Source: an uncultured Cellvibrio sp.
GTDB taxonomy: Bacteria; Pseudomonadota; Gammaproteobacteria; Pseudomonadales; Cellvibrionaceae
Direction: 5' to 3'
DNA: 5,995 bases
NCBI GenBank assembly: GCA_946482345.1
Contig: CAMLRJ010000232.1
Span: forward strand, 1 to 5,995
Part shown: one piece after another, positions 1 to 5,995 of the stretch
Position numbering within the stretch: position 1 is the stretch's first letter
How the letters are laid out: each line of letters opens with the position of its first letter
Notes under the pieces: generated by a model
Databases searched by the model: none
What the model saw: only the letters and a program-made list of their open reading frames with translations
Told to the model about the DNA's origin: nothing
Program-made: the position numbers and the translations under genes

Positions 1-875
1 CCGGAAAATACTTTAACAACTTGAGAAAGACTCAATGACGGTATTGGATTCCCTGAATGTGTGATAATGGCCAACCCGTCCAAACCTACCACCAATTCAT
101 TTTCCGGCAATTGCAGATCACCGTACCGAGGAAGAAGCGATTCTCGCTCCTGCTCTTTGATTCTCCGGGACGACATGCCTATATCGGTTTTATTAGCAGC
201 CAAATCGGTAAATGCAGTGCCTGAACCATGCGCATGAATTTCAACAAATTCAATTTTATCGCCGATTAATCCTGAAATATTTTTTTCACCCGCATTGGTT
301 CCCTCTTTGGTTTTAATTTGCGAAGCGCCTTTTGCCATCAAATAAGCTTCAACCAATCTTGGCGTCAACTTTTCACCCAGCGTATTGGAACCGTGCAATC
401 GAAATAAAGGTTTGTCCGATTCAATAATTGTATTGGATGCGAATGTTTTTTTCTGGATCAATGCAGGTTTGATATCTGTACTGGCAACAGCTTCCAATAC
501 AAATACCGAACCTGCTTCCAGTGGTAAAAAGGAACGCAACAGATATCCCATCAAAAAAATCAGCACACTCAACGAGAATGCCGATAAATAATTCACGCGA
601 ATGCGGTAACGGGATTTTCTTTTAATGTGCAAACTGTCATCAGGGGTATTCGCAGCAATTAGAATGTCTTCCATCTGCCGGATCTCCCAAACCAATTGCG
701 TCAGTGGCGCATGATTGACTTGCAAAGCTTTTTCCAGAAGCTCCGCCCGATATTCATCATCCTTTAAAACCATATTCAGCGGGATGTGCACTTTTAGTTC
801 GGATTCACAAATCCGTTTTAAATTCCAGATTTTATCAACTAATGCAACATTAAAATGAGAGTGTTTGGGTGACAT
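1..875 (-). CDS. Membrane-anchored PstS-like periplasmic substrate-binding protein, 3' end missing
   Basis: The gene reads leftwards from ATG at 875 and is still open at the window edge (291 full codons). That ATG is the only usable start after an in-frame stop upstream, but no good ribosome-binding site precedes it. Residues 1-94 are soluble and charged, ending in a basic patch (KRKSRYRIR, about 85-93). A hydrophobic helix follows at about 95-119, so the N-terminus should be cytoplasmic and the rest periplasmic. From about 157 on it resembles phosphate-type solute-binding domains (PBP-like): RLHGSNTLGEKL (159-170), HAHGSGTAF (214-222), DIGMSSRRIK (231-240) and LDGLAIITHSGNP (265-277). In known relatives this domain is often followed by a C-terminal OmpA domain; whether that is so here lies outside the window. 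Ligand unknown: phosphate is a guess from the fold, and no transporter genes are visible. The fold call is fairly sure, the function is not. Confidence 0.8.
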   Translation of the reverse strand, partial: MSPKHSHFNVALVDKIWNLKRICESELKVHIPLNMVLKDDEYRAELLEKALQVNHAPLTQLVWEIRQMEDILIAANTPDDSLHIKRKSRYRIRVNYLSAFSLSVLIFLMGYLLRSFLPLEAGSVFVLEAVASTDIKPALIQKKTFASNTIIESDKPLFRLHGSNTLGEKLTPRLVEAYLMAKGASQIKTKEGTNAGEKNISGLIGDKIEFVEIHAHGSGTAFTDLAANKTDIGMSSRRIKEQERESLLPRYGDLQLPENELVVGLDGLAIITHSGNPIPSLSLSQVVKVFS

Positions 876-877
876 GC

Positions 878-912
878 AGAGTGCTCGCTGATTGGAATTG
901 CGGCGGCACTCT
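878..912 (-). promoter_or_regulatory. Stem-loop abutting the start codon of the PstS-like gene
   Basis: AGAGTGC (878-884) and GCACTCT (906-912) are perfect inverted complements. Inside them CGC (886-888) pairs with GCG (903-905) if base 885 is bulged. Read in the minus-strand transcript, the stem ends two bases before the ATG at 875-873. The only purine-rich stretch that could bind the ribosome (GCGAG) lies inside it. It has no run of U after it, so it does not look like a terminator. A role in limiting translation is inferred, not shown. Confidence 0.4.
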
Positions 913-983
913 AGAGTTTTAAGATGACGAATTTATGACACAGTATTGAATATTAAAACCTAATAACAAAAAACATCTGCATA

Positions 984-1727
984 TCACTGCACAATTGGTT
1001 CCAGTATCACTCTTGGAGGTGAACCTATTTTGATATCACCTCTCACTCTGTAACCCGGCACAGCTTCACGCATTTTTTGATAAATCCATCGACCCTCGTT
1101 ATCGGTTCTGGCGATAATTAATGCCAATGAATTGGTTGCTTTTAATTTGTGAACTATTTCAGCAAGTCTGGATAAAATTTCCGGATCATCTTTCCCCAAC
1201 AAAGCAACATTCAACAAAAACTCATTACTTCCCCCCTTGTAAGATTCAACAGGTGGTGCAGATTTAATTTGTTCGCTCAGTGCAGCAGATACTTCTTTGA
1301 TTAACAAATTTTCCGGATCTACAATGCGGGCATTATTTAACATAGTCGTCGCAGCAGAATAATTACCACGCGCAGCAGCTTGACGCGCGAAATCAACATA
1401 GCGCATGACGATTCCTTGCAATCCACCTTTTGCTCTCTGATTATTCGGATCCAATTTTAATGCTGCACGAAAATAATCAAATGCATTATCGTTTATTGGT
1501 GTCAGCAATTGATCATGTGCCAGTGTGTATTCACCATTGAGAATCAATAATCTCACTGCCATAGACATGGGTGGCTCAACGGGTTTGGTAACAACCGGAA
1601 CCGGCTTTTCAACAGGCTTGGGGATTTCTTTTATTTCTTTTTTAACTTGACAAGCTTGCACCAATAACAAAACGACCAATGCACCAAGAATACGAAACGA
1701 ATAATAAGAACGGGACATAACAAACAT
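984..1727 (-). CDS. Lipoprotein with Lys/Pro linker and TPR-like repeats, function unknown
   Basis: This is a 247-residue protein. A short basic start is followed by a hydrophobic stretch (about 12-24) and a lipobox-like LVQAC with Cys26, so it is probably a lipidated envelope protein. Glutamine just before the Ala-Cys is slightly atypical. Residues 28-53 form a Lys/Pro/Glu/Val-rich linker (for example EKPVPVVTKPVEPP), which could span part of the periplasm. Residues about 80-150 hold helical pairs of tetratricopeptide type, with FDYFRAALKLDPNN (83-96) and GNYSAATTMLNNARIVDPEN (111-130). The last 60 residues are a separate alpha/beta-looking segment I do not recognise. A second in-frame ATG three codons in (1718) may be the real start: the GTGAG upstream is only about 2 bases from the first ATG but about 11 from the second. 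The gene lies upstream of the PstS-like gene in the same orientation and diverges from the dsbD-type gene. Its role, perhaps as a scaffold for an envelope complex, is inference. Confidence 0.75.
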   Translation of the reverse strand: MFVMSRSYYSFRILGALVVLLLVQACQVKKEIKEIPKPVEKPVPVVTKPVEPPMSMAVRLLILNGEYTLAHDQLLTPINDNAFDYFRAALKLDPNNQRAKGGLQGIVMRYVDFARQAAARGNYSAATTMLNNARIVDPENLLIKEVSAALSEQIKSAPPVESYKGGSNEFLLNVALLGKDDPEILSRLAEIVHKLKATNSLALIIARTDNEGRWIYQKMREAVPGYRVRGDIKIGSPPRVILEPIVQ

Positions 1728-1742
1728 TTCTCACAACAAACC

Positions 1743-1788
1743 AGCTTAACCTCTGATGGAATTTGCTATTCTGTGACAGGGTTAAGCT
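1743..1788. repeat. 9-bp inverted repeat in the divergent intergenic region
   Basis: AGCTTAACC (1743-1751) is exactly complementary in inverse to GGTTAAGCT (1780-1788), with 28 bases between the arms. It sits in the 160-base space between the divergent lipoprotein and dsbD-type genes, closer to the lipoprotein start. It could be a two-site operator for a dimeric regulator or a weak RNA hairpin; chance is also possible. I could not place a convincing sigma-70 promoter for either gene in this space. Confidence 0.35.
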
Positions 1789-1887
1789 TGAATTAAGGTC
1801 ATAACAAGCAGTAACAAGGTAGAATCACAGCTCGCAGTTGGGGTCATCTTACTGTAATTTTTAGTTAATAGTCTTTTAGAGATACCT

Positions 1888-3663
1888 ATGAAATCTTTTT
1901 TTTTACAATTGATTTGTTTTTTGGCTTTGGGCACAAGTTGGAATATCAGCCTTGCTGATGCATTATTTTCCAGCCCCAATAGCAACAGCGCATCAAAAGT
2001 TGTTGTGATCAATGATGATTTCCTACCAGTAGATCAAGCCTACGTACTTGATTACCAAATACTCAATCAACAGCTTTTGCTTCACTGGACAGTCGCTGAA
2101 GGTTATTACCTCTACGAAGAAAGATTCAAATTCCTGCTGCTGGATAAAACCCCGCTGACTGCCCAATACCCTCAGGGAAAAATGAAATTCGACGAGATTT
2201 TTGGCAGGGAAACATCGGTTCACTACCATGAAGTCACAGCAACCATTGACCTGTCAGATAAAACCAATCCCTTCGCATTGAAAGTGGAATACCAGGGCTG
2301 CGCAGAGGCGGGACTTTGTTATCCGCCACAAAAATTGAATTTGTGGGTTGATGCCAAAAACCAAACAGTTGCTGTTGCCACCCCTGAGCAAATCCAGTCA
2401 CCGGATATTCCTGCCAGCAAACAGACATCACAAACCAATCCGCCAGCAGACACAACTGAATACTCGTCCGGATTTTTGTGGCAAGCCATACTCTTTGCAT
2501 TTTTAGGCGGCATTATTTTGAATCTCATGCCCTGTGTATTCCCCGTTTTATCCTTAAAGGTTATGCATCTTGCCGGTTCTGACCGACAACATCTGGTGGC
2601 ACATGGATGGGTGTATACCATGGGAATTGTCGTGTCATTTGTTGCTTTCGCAGCGTTGATTCTGCTGGTGCGAGAAGGCGGCAAACAAGTGGGCTGGGGA
2701 TTCCAACTCCAATCTCCAGGGCTTGTTGCTACGCTGGCTTACTTGTTTTTCATCATAGGCCTAAGCCTTTCAGGTTTACTGAATATAGGCGGCAGCCTGA
2801 TGGGTGTTGGGCAAGGGCTTACGACCAAGTCCGGTTATCAAGGCTCTTTCTTTACCGGTGTATTGGCAGCCGTTGTTGCCAGCCCCTGCACTGCTCCTTT
2901 CATGGGAACAGCATTGGGATTTGCCTTATCCCAACCCTTCCATATTGGCCTGCTGGTATTCATCGCATTGGGATTTGGCATGGCATTTCCTCTCCTGTTG
3001 CTGTGCTACATCCCTGCATTAGCCAATCGTTTGCCGCAACCCGGCCAATGGATGGAAACCCTGAAAGAATTCCTGGCTTTCCCCATCTACATAGCAGTGG
3101 TTTGGCTGGTTTGGGTTTACGGCCGTCAAACCAGTACTACTGGTATGGCAGCCTTGGTAATGGGCGGCGTCTTCATAGCCTTCGCTTGCTGGTTGACCAC
3201 GCAATACACCAGTAACTGGAAACTACACTTGAAACGCTTGCTGATTTTGCTGAGCTTTCTTACTGCTTTTTATATCCCCTGGAACCAATTCAAGGACAGC
3301 CAGGAAGTATCCCGCTGGCAGCCTTATAGCCCCGAACTGGTTGACTCATTACGTGCGGATGGCCGTGCTGTCTTTATCGATTTCACCGCTGATTGGTGCA
3401 TCACCTGTATGGCCAACGAAAAAGCCGTGCTGGATACAGACGATATAAGTGCCGCTTTTGATCAATATGAAGTCGCTACATTAAAGGGTGACTGGACCAA
3501 CTCCGACCCGAAAATCACCGCTGTTTTACAGGAGTATGGTCGCAGTGGCGTACCTTTATATCTCTACTTCCCCGCCAATCGTGCAGGGAAAGCGGATGTA
3601 TTGCCGCAAATACTGACAAAAGACATAGTTCTGGAGGCGTTATCCGGCAAAAAAGGCCAATGA
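1888..3663 (+). CDS. dsbD: DsbD/ScsB-family transmembrane thiol:disulfide reductase
   Basis: This 591-residue inner-membrane protein should carry electrons from cytoplasmic thioredoxin to periplasmic thiol proteins. In order: a signal peptide (about 1-25); an N-terminal DsbD-alpha domain (about 44-160) with YQGCAEAGLCYPP, cysteines 138 and 144; about eight membrane helices (about 196-465) with LMPCVFPVLSLK (Cys216) and ASPCTAPFMGTALG (Cys334); and a C-terminal periplasmic thioredoxin-like domain with DWCITC (Cys504, Cys507) and GVP (Pro556, likely the cis-proline). All six redox cysteines are present, so it looks functional. ATG 1888 is the only start after an in-frame stop at 1855-1857, with a modest AGAG six bases upstream. 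Length is close to E. coli DsbD (565). The N-domain is DsbD-like, but the membrane and thioredoxin motifs are closer to ScsB-type proteins, so the symbol is a family label. In Pseudomonas a dsbD/dipZ gene occupies this slot upstream of aroQ. Confidence 0.93.
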   Translation: MKSFFLQLICFLALGTSWNISLADALFSSPNSNSASKVVVINDDFLPVDQAYVLDYQILNQQLLLHWTVAEGYYLYEERFKFLLLDKTPLTAQYPQGKMKFDEIFGRETSVHYHEVTATIDLSDKTNPFALKVEYQGCAEAGLCYPPQKLNLWVDAKNQTVAVATPEQIQSPDIPASKQTSQTNPPADTTEYSSGFLWQAILFAFLGGIILNLMPCVFPVLSLKVMHLAGSDRQHLVAHGWVYTMGIVVSFVAFAALILLVREGGKQVGWGFQLQSPGLVATLAYLFFIIGLSLSGLLNIGGSLMGVGQGLTTKSGYQGSFFTGVLAAVVASPCTAPFMGTALGFALSQPFHIGLLVFIALGFGMAFPLLLLCYIPALANRLPQPGQWMETLKEFLAFPIYIAVVWLVWVYGRQTSTTGMAALVMGGVFIAFACWLTTQYTSNWKLHLKRLLILLSFLTAFYIPWNQFKDSQEVSRWQPYSPELVDSLRADGRAVFIDFTADWCITCMANEKAVLDTDDISAAFDQYEVATLKGDWTNSDPKITAVLQEYGRSGVPLYLYFPANRAGKADVLPQILTKDIVLEALSGKKGQ

Positions 3664-3744
3664 CGCCAATATCCTCATAAGTTTGCTGATCAAAAAGCCA
3701 ACTTCTGCAATCCTGCTGGCATCTCCTCATATCTGAAAGAAATT

Positions 3745-3775
3745 GTGCTGTCAACGTGGACAGCACGTTCTTTTT
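3745..3775 (+). terminator. Rho-independent terminator after the dsbD-type gene
   Basis: GTGCTGTC (3745-3752) pairs perfectly with GACAGCAC (3759-3766) around the six-base loop AACGTG. The 8-bp stem is followed by GTTCTTTTT, a T-rich tract. It lies about 80 bases past the dsbD-type stop and about 100 bases before aroQ. It therefore probably ends most dsbD transcripts and separates that gene from the aroQ-accB-accC group. Confidence 0.85.
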
Positions 3776-3873
3776 CCGGCAAACTCGCCGCACTTTAACC
3801 ATGGTTGGTTGAACTTCTTCTTCCTTTTCGTGTCGTTTGACGATATCCGAAATTAACAACAGGATTACTGAGA

Positions 3874-4317
3874 ATGGCAACCATTTTGGTACTTCATGGC
3901 CCCAACCTGAATCTGCTTGGTTCACGTGAGCCTGGCATTTATGGTGTAGCCAGCCTTGATGAGATCAATCAGCAGCTATCGCAAACCGCAAGGGAAGCCG
4001 GACACCATCTTTTGACATTACAAAGTAATGCGGAATATGAATTGATTGACCGGATTCACGATGCACGCAAAGAAGGTGTCGATTTTATTTTGATTAACCC
4101 TGCTGCATTTACCCATACCAGTGTTGCCCTGCGGGACGCACTGACCGGTGTCGATATTCCTTTTATTGAAATTCATTTATCCAACGTACATAAGCGAGAA
4201 GCTTTTCGTCACCACTCTTATTTTTCAGATATTGCCCAAGGTGTCATTTGTGGTTTCGGCGCACAAAGTTATTACCTGGGTTTGCAAGCCGCAATACACA
4301 AACTTTCCCATTCCTGA
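3874..4317 (+). CDS. aroQ: 3-dehydroquinate dehydratase, type II
   Basis: This cytoplasmic enzyme converts 3-dehydroquinate to 3-dehydroshikimate, the third step of the shikimate pathway to aromatic amino acids. Its 147 residues are the usual length for the type II family, which forms dodecamers. Family landmarks are all visible: [18 protein letters not shown] (7-24) with catalytic Tyr23 and the active-site loop Arg18; [17 protein letters not shown] (74-90) with substrate-binding Asn75; and [17 protein letters not shown] (99-115) with His101 and Arg112. AGGA at 3861-3864, nine bases before the ATG, supports the start. A terminator lies upstream and no strong promoter is obvious between it and the gene, although one is expected there. 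The accB gene follows after 43 bases with no terminator between, so these are likely cotranscribed, as in Pseudomonas. Confidence 0.97.
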   Translation: MATILVLHGPNLNLLGSREPGIYGVASLDEINQQLSQTAREAGHHLLTLQSNAEYELIDRIHDARKEGVDFILINPAAFTHTSVALRDALTGVDIPFIEIHLSNVHKREAFRHHSYFSDIAQGVICGFGAQSYYLGLQAAIHKLSHS

Positions 4318-4360
4318 ACATTTACAACAACTAACTCCTTGTTAACAAATAGAGGTCTCT

Positions 4361-4825
4361 ATGGATATTCGCAAAATTAAAAAACTCATCGAAATGTTGG
4401 AAGAATCCAATTTGGGTGAACTTGAAATCAAAGAAGGCGAAGAATCCGTGCGCATCGCACGCAACCCAACCGGCACCCAATTTTTTGCACCGAGCATGAA
4501 CTATGCCCCGGCTCCGGCAGCAGCGCCTGCGCCTGCATCGGTAGCACCAGTCGCTACTGCAACCACCAGTTCTGCAGCACCTGCTACCAGTGGACATTTG
4601 GTGAAATCACCTATGGTCGGCACTTTTTATCGCTCGCCCAGCCCAGGCACACCATCATTTATAGAAGTCGGCTCGCAAGTTAAAGTGGGCGATGTGATTT
4701 GTATTATCGAAGCCATGAAAATGATGAACCAAATCCAGGCTGACAAAGCAGGCACCATTGAAGCCATTTTGGTGGACGATGGTGGCCCCGTCGAATTCGA
4801 TCAACCCTTGGTGACAATTGTTTAA
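4361..4825 (+). CDS. accB: Biotin carboxyl carrier protein of acetyl-CoA carboxylase
   Basis: AccB carries the biotin that AccC carboxylates and that the AccA/AccD carboxyltransferase then uses to make malonyl-CoA for fatty acid synthesis. The protein has 154 residues, about the usual length (E. coli 156). Residues 1-35 form the charged N-terminal segment ([16 protein letters not shown]). Residues about 43-78 are a flexible Ala/Pro-rich linker. The biotinyl domain spans about 79-154, with [18 protein letters not shown] (83-100), including the protruding thumb seen in bacterial AccB, and the biotinylation motif EAMKMM with Lys120. AGAGG at 4351-4355, five bases before the ATG, fixes the start. 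It lies between aroQ and accC in the same direction. In E. coli AccB also influences expression of its own operon; nothing here shows whether that holds in this organism. Confidence 0.98.
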   Translation: MDIRKIKKLIEMLEESNLGELEIKEGEESVRIARNPTGTQFFAPSMNYAPAPAAAPAPASVAPVATATTSSAAPATSGHLVKSPMVGTFYRSPSPGTPSFIEVGSQVKVGDVICIIEAMKMMNQIQADKAGTIEAILVDDGGPVEFDQPLVTIV

Positions 4826-4831
4826 TTATTC

Positions 4832-4856
4832 GCGCTAAACATTTTTGCGCTAAACA
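4832..4856 (+). repeat. 10-bp direct repeat between accB and accC
   Basis: GCGCTAAACA occurs at 4832-4841 and again at 4847-4856, a 15-base period. It lies within the 55-base gap between accB and accC and ends 10 bases before the accC ribosome-binding site. The GCGC at the head of each copy could also pair to form a small four-base-pair hairpin with an 11-base loop. It may be a recent local duplication or a control element for accC expression; the sequence alone does not decide. Confidence 0.5.
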
Positions 4857-4880
4857 AATAGCACACTGAGGAACTGATTT

Positions 4881-5995
4881 ATGTTTCAAAAAATCCTAAT
4901 CGCCAACCGTGGTGAAATTGCTCTGCGAGTGTTGCGCGCTTGTAAAGAAATGGGCATCCAAACGGTTGCCGTCCATTCACAGGTTGATCGCGATTTAAAA
5001 CATGTTCGCCTCGCCGATGAATCGGTTTGTATTGGCCCCAATCCGTCACCGAAAAGTTATTTAAATGTTCCGGCAATTATTGCAGCCATGGAAATCACCG
5101 ATGCCGAAGCTGTGCATCCCGGTTATGGTTTTCTTGCAGAAAATGCCGATTTCGCTGAGCGCGTACAAAAAAGCGGTTTCACATTTATCGGGCCTGATCC
5201 AGATGTGATCCGCATGATGGGCGACAAGGTTGAAGCTATCAAAGCCATGAAAAAAGCAGGCGTTCCGACAGTGCCAGGATCAGACGGTCCGCTGCCGGAA
5301 GATGCAGAAGAATGTTTGAAAATCGGTAAACGTATTGGTTATCCGGTAATTATCAAAGCAGCAGCAGGCGGCGGTGGTCGCGGAATGCGCGTGGTGCATA
5401 CAGAAGCTGCATTAATTAATTCCATCCACATTACCCAGGCAGAAGCCAAAGCTGCTTTTGGTGATGGCACTGTGTATATGGAAAAGTTTTTGCAAAATCC
5501 ACGTCACGTGGAAGTGCAAATTTTATCGGACGGACAAGGTCACGCGATTCATTTGGGTGATCGCGATTGTTCACTGCAACGTCGCCACCAAAAAGTACTG
5601 GAAGAAGCACCTGCACCGGGAATTCCACAAGATGTTCGCGAAGCAACTTATGCTGCCTGTGTAAAAGCCTGTATTGATATTGGTTACAAAGGCGCAGGTA
5701 CTTTTGAATTTTTGTATGAAGATGGGCGTTTTTATTTTATCGAAATGAATACGCGTATTCAGGTTGAACATCCTGTTTCTGAAATGGTGACAGGTATTGA
5801 TTTGATCAAAGAACAGATTCGTGTTTGTTCCGGCTTGCCGTTGTCAATTAAACAATCTGACATAGTCATCAAAGGTCATTCGTTTGAATGTCGTATCAAC
5901 GCAGAAGATCCGAAAACCTTTATGCCTTGCGCAGGTTTGGTTAAAGGTTTCCATGCCCCCGGTGGTTTGGGTGTGCGTGTTGATTCACATCTCTA
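4881..5995 (+). CDS. accC: Biotin carboxylase subunit of acetyl-CoA carboxylase, 3' end missing
   Basis: AccC uses ATP and bicarbonate to carboxylate the biotin on AccB, the first half-reaction of acetyl-CoA carboxylase. 371 full codons are present and the frame is open at the window edge; the family is normally about 450 residues, so the last 75-80 are cut off by the window, not by mutation. Numbering matches E. coli AccC. Seen here are [16 protein letters not shown] at the N-terminus, the [10 protein letters not shown] motif (79-88), ATP-grasp residues Lys116 and Lys159, the glycine-rich loop GGGGRG (163-168), QRRHQK (233-238) with Cys230 and Lys238, and metal/catalytic residues Glu276, Glu288, Asn290, Arg292 and Arg338. 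TGAGGA at 4867-4872, eight bases before the ATG, supports the start. It is the third gene of the probable aroQ-accB-accC operon. No frameshift or missing catalytic residue is seen. Confidence 0.98.
   Translation, partial: MFQKILIANRGEIALRVLRACKEMGIQTVAVHSQVDRDLKHVRLADESVCIGPNPSPKSYLNVPAIIAAMEITDAEAVHPGYGFLAENADFAERVQKSGFTFIGPDPDVIRMMGDKVEAIKAMKKAGVPTVPGSDGPLPEDAEECLKIGKRIGYPVIIKAAAGGGGRGMRVVHTEAALINSIHITQAEAKAAFGDGTVYMEKFLQNPRHVEVQILSDGQGHAIHLGDRDCSLQRRHQKVLEEAPAPGIPQDVREATYAACVKACIDIGYKGAGTFEFLYEDGRFYFIEMNTRIQVEHPVSEMVTGIDLIKEQIRVCSGLPLSIKQSDIVIKGHSFECRINAEDPKTFMPCAGLVKGFHAPGGLGVRVDSHL

Noticed and set aside
385..591. 68-codon plus-strand open frame
   Set aside because: It lies wholly antisense to the PstS-like gene, whose minus-strand frame encodes recognisable motifs across the same bases.
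876..983. Possible terminator after the lipoprotein gene
   Set aside because: The only strong stem in this gap (878-912) abuts the next start codon and has no U-tract on the minus strand.
3130..3144. Palindrome ACCAGTA-C-TACTGGT, with a similar ACCAGTAACTGG at 3208-3219
   Set aside because: Both lie inside the reductase coding frame and encode plausible protein sequence. Nothing around them suggests a functional site.
2607..3215. 202-codon plus-strand open frame inside the dsbD-type gene
   Set aside because: It is an out-of-frame shadow of the membrane domain. Its translation is rich in Arg, Cys and Trp without any family motif, while the dsbD frame shows conserved cysteines here.
3837..3868. 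Possible promoter with TTGACG at 3837-3842 upstream of aroQ
   Set aside because: No acceptable -10 element lies at normal spacing. The nearest candidate overlaps the aroQ ribosome-binding region.
3515..3925. 136-codon minus-strand open frame spanning the reductase end, terminator and aroQ start
   Set aside because: It crosses two real genes and a terminator, and its translation matches nothing I recognise.
4331..4597. 88-codon minus-strand open frame with a Cys/Arg-rich start
   Set aside because: It is antisense to the Ala/Pro linker of accB; the Cys/Arg runs are the complement of GCA/CCG-type codons.

Overview
The window looks like a chromosomal segment from a moderate-GC gammaproteobacterium. 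The gene order dsbD-type reductase, aroQ, accB, accC is the arrangement known from Pseudomonas and its relatives. The composition and the proteins next to it would fit a Cellvibrio-like member of that group, but this lineage call is an inference; nothing here fixes the species.

Left part (1-1727, minus strand): two envelope-protein genes read leftwards. First in transcription order is a 247-codon lipoprotein with a Lys/Pro-rich linker and TPR-like helical repeats (984-1727). After a 108-base gap comes a gene that runs off the left edge (1-875). It encodes a cytoplasmic N-terminal segment, one transmembrane helix and a periplasmic PstS-like substrate-binding domain. A hairpin lies directly in front of that gene's start codon.

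Middle (1728-3873): a 160-base divergent intergenic region with a 9-bp inverted repeat precedes a plus-strand gene for a complete DsbD/ScsB-family transmembrane thiol:disulfide reductase (1888-3663). All six redox cysteines are present. It is followed by a clear Rho-independent terminator (3745-3775), so most of its transcription probably stops before aroQ.

Right part (3874-5995, plus strand): aroQ (type II 3-dehydroquinate dehydratase, shikimate pathway), accB (biotin carboxyl carrier protein) and accC (biotin carboxylase, cut by the right edge) are closely spaced, with good ribosome-binding sites, and look like one operon. AccC carboxylates the biotin carried by AccB, the first half-reaction of acetyl-CoA carboxylase in fatty acid synthesis. 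A 10-bp direct repeat lies between accB and accC.

I saw no RNA genes, mobile elements, CRISPR arrays or phage genes. The right half is ordinary core metabolism. The less familiar material is the pair of minus-strand envelope proteins, the mixed DsbD/ScsB character of the reductase, and a few small non-coding repeats. I found no convincing evidence of a new multi-gene system.
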